Part shown: positions 5,529-7,107 of the stretch, one piece after another
Position numbering within the stretch: position 1 is the stretch's first letter
How the letters are laid out: each line of letters starts with the position of its first letter
Assembly: GCA_016783865.1 (NCBI GenBank)
Contig: JADHVS010000222.1
Span: forward strand, 1 to 7,107
DNA: 7,107 nt
Reading direction: 5' to 3'
Source: Bacteroidales bacterium
GTDB lineage: Bacteria > Bacteroidota > Bacteroidia > Bacteroidales > SM23-62
Program-made: the position numbers and the translations under genes
Notes under the pieces: model-generated
Seen by the model: only the letters and a program-made list of their open reading frames with translations
Databases searched by the model: none
Told to the model about the DNA's origin: nothing

Positions 5529-6917
5529 ATGTTTGAATCAAAGGTATATACTGAAAGACGGGATCAACTCAGATCACTGGTGAAAAATGGTATAGGATTA
5601 TTTCCGGGGAATAATGAAAGTCCGATAAATTATCCGGATAATACTTACCATTTTCGTCAGGATAGCTCGTTTTTATATTTCTTCGGATACAATAAACCTG
5701 ACATGGCCGGGATCATAGATTTTGAGACAGGAGAGGACCATTTGTTTGGTAATGATGTGGACATGGATGGTATCATCTGGATGGGAGCACAACCAAAAAT
5801 GGCCGATCAGGCTGAACAGGTTGGCGTGAAGAATGTAAGCCCCCGAAATAGCCTGACAGATGTTATTAAAAGTGCCATGGCTGATGGGCGGACCATTCAT
5901 TATCTCCCTCCTTACAGGGGCGATCAGATCATTGAGCTGAGTGAAATGCTGTCTTCTTCAAACCAGGAGGCGAAGCAAAACTTTTCGGTCAGCCTTATTA
6001 AAGGTGTGATTGAATTACGCTCCATCAAATCTGAAATTGAGCTGGCCGAGATTGAAAAGATGGTTGACGTAGCTTATGAGATGCATACAACTGCTATGAA
6101 GATGGCCTATCCCGGCATTCCGGAAAAAGAAGTTTTTGGAGCCGTTGAAGGTATAGCTCTTTCAAAGGCCTACCTGACCTCATTCCCGATCATTCTTACT
6201 ATCAATGGTCAGATTCTTCATAATCATTATCATGGTAACATGCTCAAAGAGGGTCGTCTTTTGGTGACTGATTGTGGTGCCGAATCGGAGATGGGGTATT
6301 CAAGTGATATAACCAGGACCTGCCCGGTAGGAGGAAAATTCTCCCGGCGGCAGAAAGATATCTACTCCATCGTTCTGAAAGCAATAACTGAAACCACTGC
6401 TGCTACGAAGCCAGGCATGCTGCATAAAGACCTTCACATGATGGCTGCCAGGATCATTGCCAGTGATTTAAAAGATCTTGGATTAATGAAAGGTGATGTG
6501 GATGAAATCGTTCAAGCTGGCGCACACGCATTGTTCTTCCCCCATGGGCTGGGTCACATGATGGGCATGGATGTACATGACATGGAAGGGCTTGGCGAGA
6601 ATTATGTAGGATATGATGAAAGCATTCAGAGAAGCACACAATTTGGCACGGCTTTCCTCAGGCTTGGCAAAGAGTTGAAACCAGGCTATGTAATAACAAA
6701 TGAACCTGGTTGTTACTTCATCCCGGCGCTCATCGATATATGGCGCTCAGAGAAAAAATTCACGGAGTTTATTAACTATGATGCCGTTGAGTCATATAAA
6801 GATTTTGGCGGAGCCAGGATTGAGGATGATGTGCTGGTAACAGAAACAGGTTCACGGGTTCTCGGGAAGCCTATTCCAAAGACAATCGAAGAAGTGGAAA
6901 ATACAATGAAGAGATAG
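5529..6917 (+). CDS. pepP: Xaa-Pro aminopeptidase (aminopeptidase P)
   Basis: Cytoplasmic dinuclear-metal (usually manganese) M24 peptidase that removes the N-terminal residue when proline is second. The 462 residues match the family. The N-terminal creatinase-like domain (about 1-165) contains NYPDNTYHFRQDSSFLYFFG (34-53), a strong aminopeptidase P signature. The pita-bread catalytic domain (about 170-440) has all five metal ligands: D248 (VTDCGAE), D260 (SSDITRT), H343 (HGLGHMMG), E392 (TNEPGCYF) and E432 (RIEDDVLV). H231 (ILH) and H350 (DVHD) correspond to catalytic-site histidines of E. coli PepP. GGARIEDD and the insert FIPALIDIWRSEKKFTEFINYDAV (397-420) are typical of Bacteroidota members. 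The ATG at 5529 gives the normal N-terminus (MFESKVYTERRDQL). There is no signal peptide. Probably monocistronic, since the next gene is convergent. Identification is very secure; physiological peptide substrates are unknown. Confidence 0.96.
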   Translation: MFESKVYTERRDQLRSLVKNGIGLFPGNNESPINYPDNTYHFRQDSSFLYFFGYNKPDMAGIIDFETGEDHLFGNDVDMDGIIWMGAQPKMADQAEQVGVKNVSPRNSLTDVIKSAMADGRTIHYLPPYRGDQIIELSEMLSSSNQEAKQNFSVSLIKGVIELRSIKSEIELAEIEKMVDVAYEMHTTAMKMAYPGIPEKEVFGAVEGIALSKAYLTSFPIILTINGQILHNHYHGNMLKEGRLLVTDCGAESEMGYSSDITRTCPVGGKFSRRQKDIYSIVLKAITETTAATKPGMLHKDLHMMAARIIASDLKDLGLMKGDVDEIVQAGAHALFFPHGLGHMMGMDVHDMEGLGENYVGYDESIQRSTQFGTAFLRLGKELKPGYVITNEPGCYFIPALIDIWRSEKKFTEFINYDAVESYKDFGGARIEDDVLVTETGSRVLGKPIPKTIEEVENTMKR

Positions 6918-6920
6918 ATC

Positions 6921-6975
6921 GTCATGCTGAACTGGTTTCAGCATCTCATAGATCCCGAACTGAATTCGGGATGAC
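6921..6975. repeat. Twin-hairpin palindromic element between pepP and sdhB
   Basis: Two hairpins of identical architecture (8-bp stem, 5-base loop) stand side by side: ATGCTGAA/TTCAGCAT (6924-6931 and 6937-6944) and ATCCCGAA/TTCGGGAT (6952-6959 and 6965-6972), joined by a 7-base linker. The element is bounded by GTCAT (6921-6925) and ATGAC (6971-6975), themselves an inverted pair. It starts 3 bases after the pepP stop and ends 3 bases before the sdhB stop codon. From memory it resembles GTCAT...ATGAC palindromic repeats scattered between genes in many Bacteroidota genomes, so it may be a REP-like unit also serving as a two-way transcript end. No T-run follows on either strand, and only one copy is seen here. 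Confidence 0.65.
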
Positions 6976-6978
6976 AAT

Positions 6979-7107
6979 TTAAACCAGTTTTGCAACGTAA
7001 AACTCCCGGTTCAGTCTGGCAATATTTGATAACTTAATTTCTTTTGGACATTCGGCTTCACATGCTCCGGTGTTGGTGCAATTACCAAATCCCAGCCGAT
7101 CCATTTC
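6979..7107 (-). CDS. sdhB: Succinate dehydrogenase/fumarate reductase iron-sulfur subunit, C-terminal 42 residues (cut by window edge)
   Basis: End of the iron-sulfur subunit of complex II, which passes electrons between the flavoprotein SdhA/FrdA and quinone at the inner membrane. The fragment reads [20 protein letters not shown] then [22 protein letters not shown] and stops at TAA (6981-6979). Three cysteines (fragment residues 10, 16, 20) with proline after the last match the C-x5-C-x3-CP segment that supplies two ligands of the 3Fe-4S cluster and one of the second 4Fe-4S cluster. [15 protein letters not shown] is characteristic of the Bacteroidota-type enzyme. The N-terminal ferredoxin domain and the rest lie beyond the right edge. 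The SdhB and FrdB names cannot be separated from this fragment. In this phylum the gene usually ends an sdhCAB operon, consistent with the convergent neighbour and hairpins just downstream. Confidence 0.92.
   Translation of the reverse strand, partial: EMDRLGFGNCTNTGACEAECPKEIKLSNIARLNREFYVAKLV

Overview
The window looks like ordinary chromosomal housekeeping DNA from a Bacteroidota (Bacteroidetes) bacterium, probably from the Bacteroidales/Marinilabiliales side. This rests on three things: the protein flavour (an alpha2-type glycyl-tRNA synthetase, PepP, DusB and SdhB that read like Bacteroidota versions), the lack of Shine-Dalgarno sequences ahead of AT-rich start sites, and several candidate promoters of the Bacteroidota type (TTTG or TTG, about 19 bases, then TAnnTTTG). 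The species cannot be named from the sequence.

Layout, left to right: (1) the N-terminal half of glycyl-tRNA synthetase, minus strand, running off the left edge; (2) a 153-base divergent intergenic region with a candidate promoter element on each strand; (3) nadB, L-aspartate oxidase, plus strand, complete; (4) dusB, tRNA-dihydrouridine synthase, minus strand, complete, starting at a TTG and ending in an 8-base overlap with nadB; (5) a CPBP-family intramembrane protease, plus strand, divergent from dusB; (6) an unrecognised 243-residue soluble protein, minus strand, again overlapping its convergent neighbour by exactly 8 bases; (7) a 353-base intergenic region with repeated ATTGTTAA motifs and two outward-facing candidate promoters; (8) pepP, Xaa-Pro aminopeptidase, plus strand, complete; (9) a 55-base twin-hairpin element that almost exactly fills the gap to (10) the C-terminal end of a succinate dehydrogenase/fumarate reductase iron-sulfur subunit, minus strand, running off the right edge.

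Strands alternate at every gene, so no two genes here form an operon and each is probably its own transcription unit (sdhB would end an operon lying to the right). The functions do not form one pathway: translation (GlyRS), NAD synthesis (NadB), tRNA modification (DusB), membrane proteolysis (CPBP), peptide turnover (PepP) and respiration (SdhB). The compact architecture is the most notable aspect: convergent genes share their stop regions, and transcription-stop hairpins are embedded in the neighbour's coding end.

I found no mobile element, CRISPR array, tRNA/rRNA, toxin-antitoxin pair or defence island, and no convincing new multi-gene system. The best leads are the unknown 243-residue protein with its operator-like repeat cluster, and the twin-hairpin element between pepP and sdhB.
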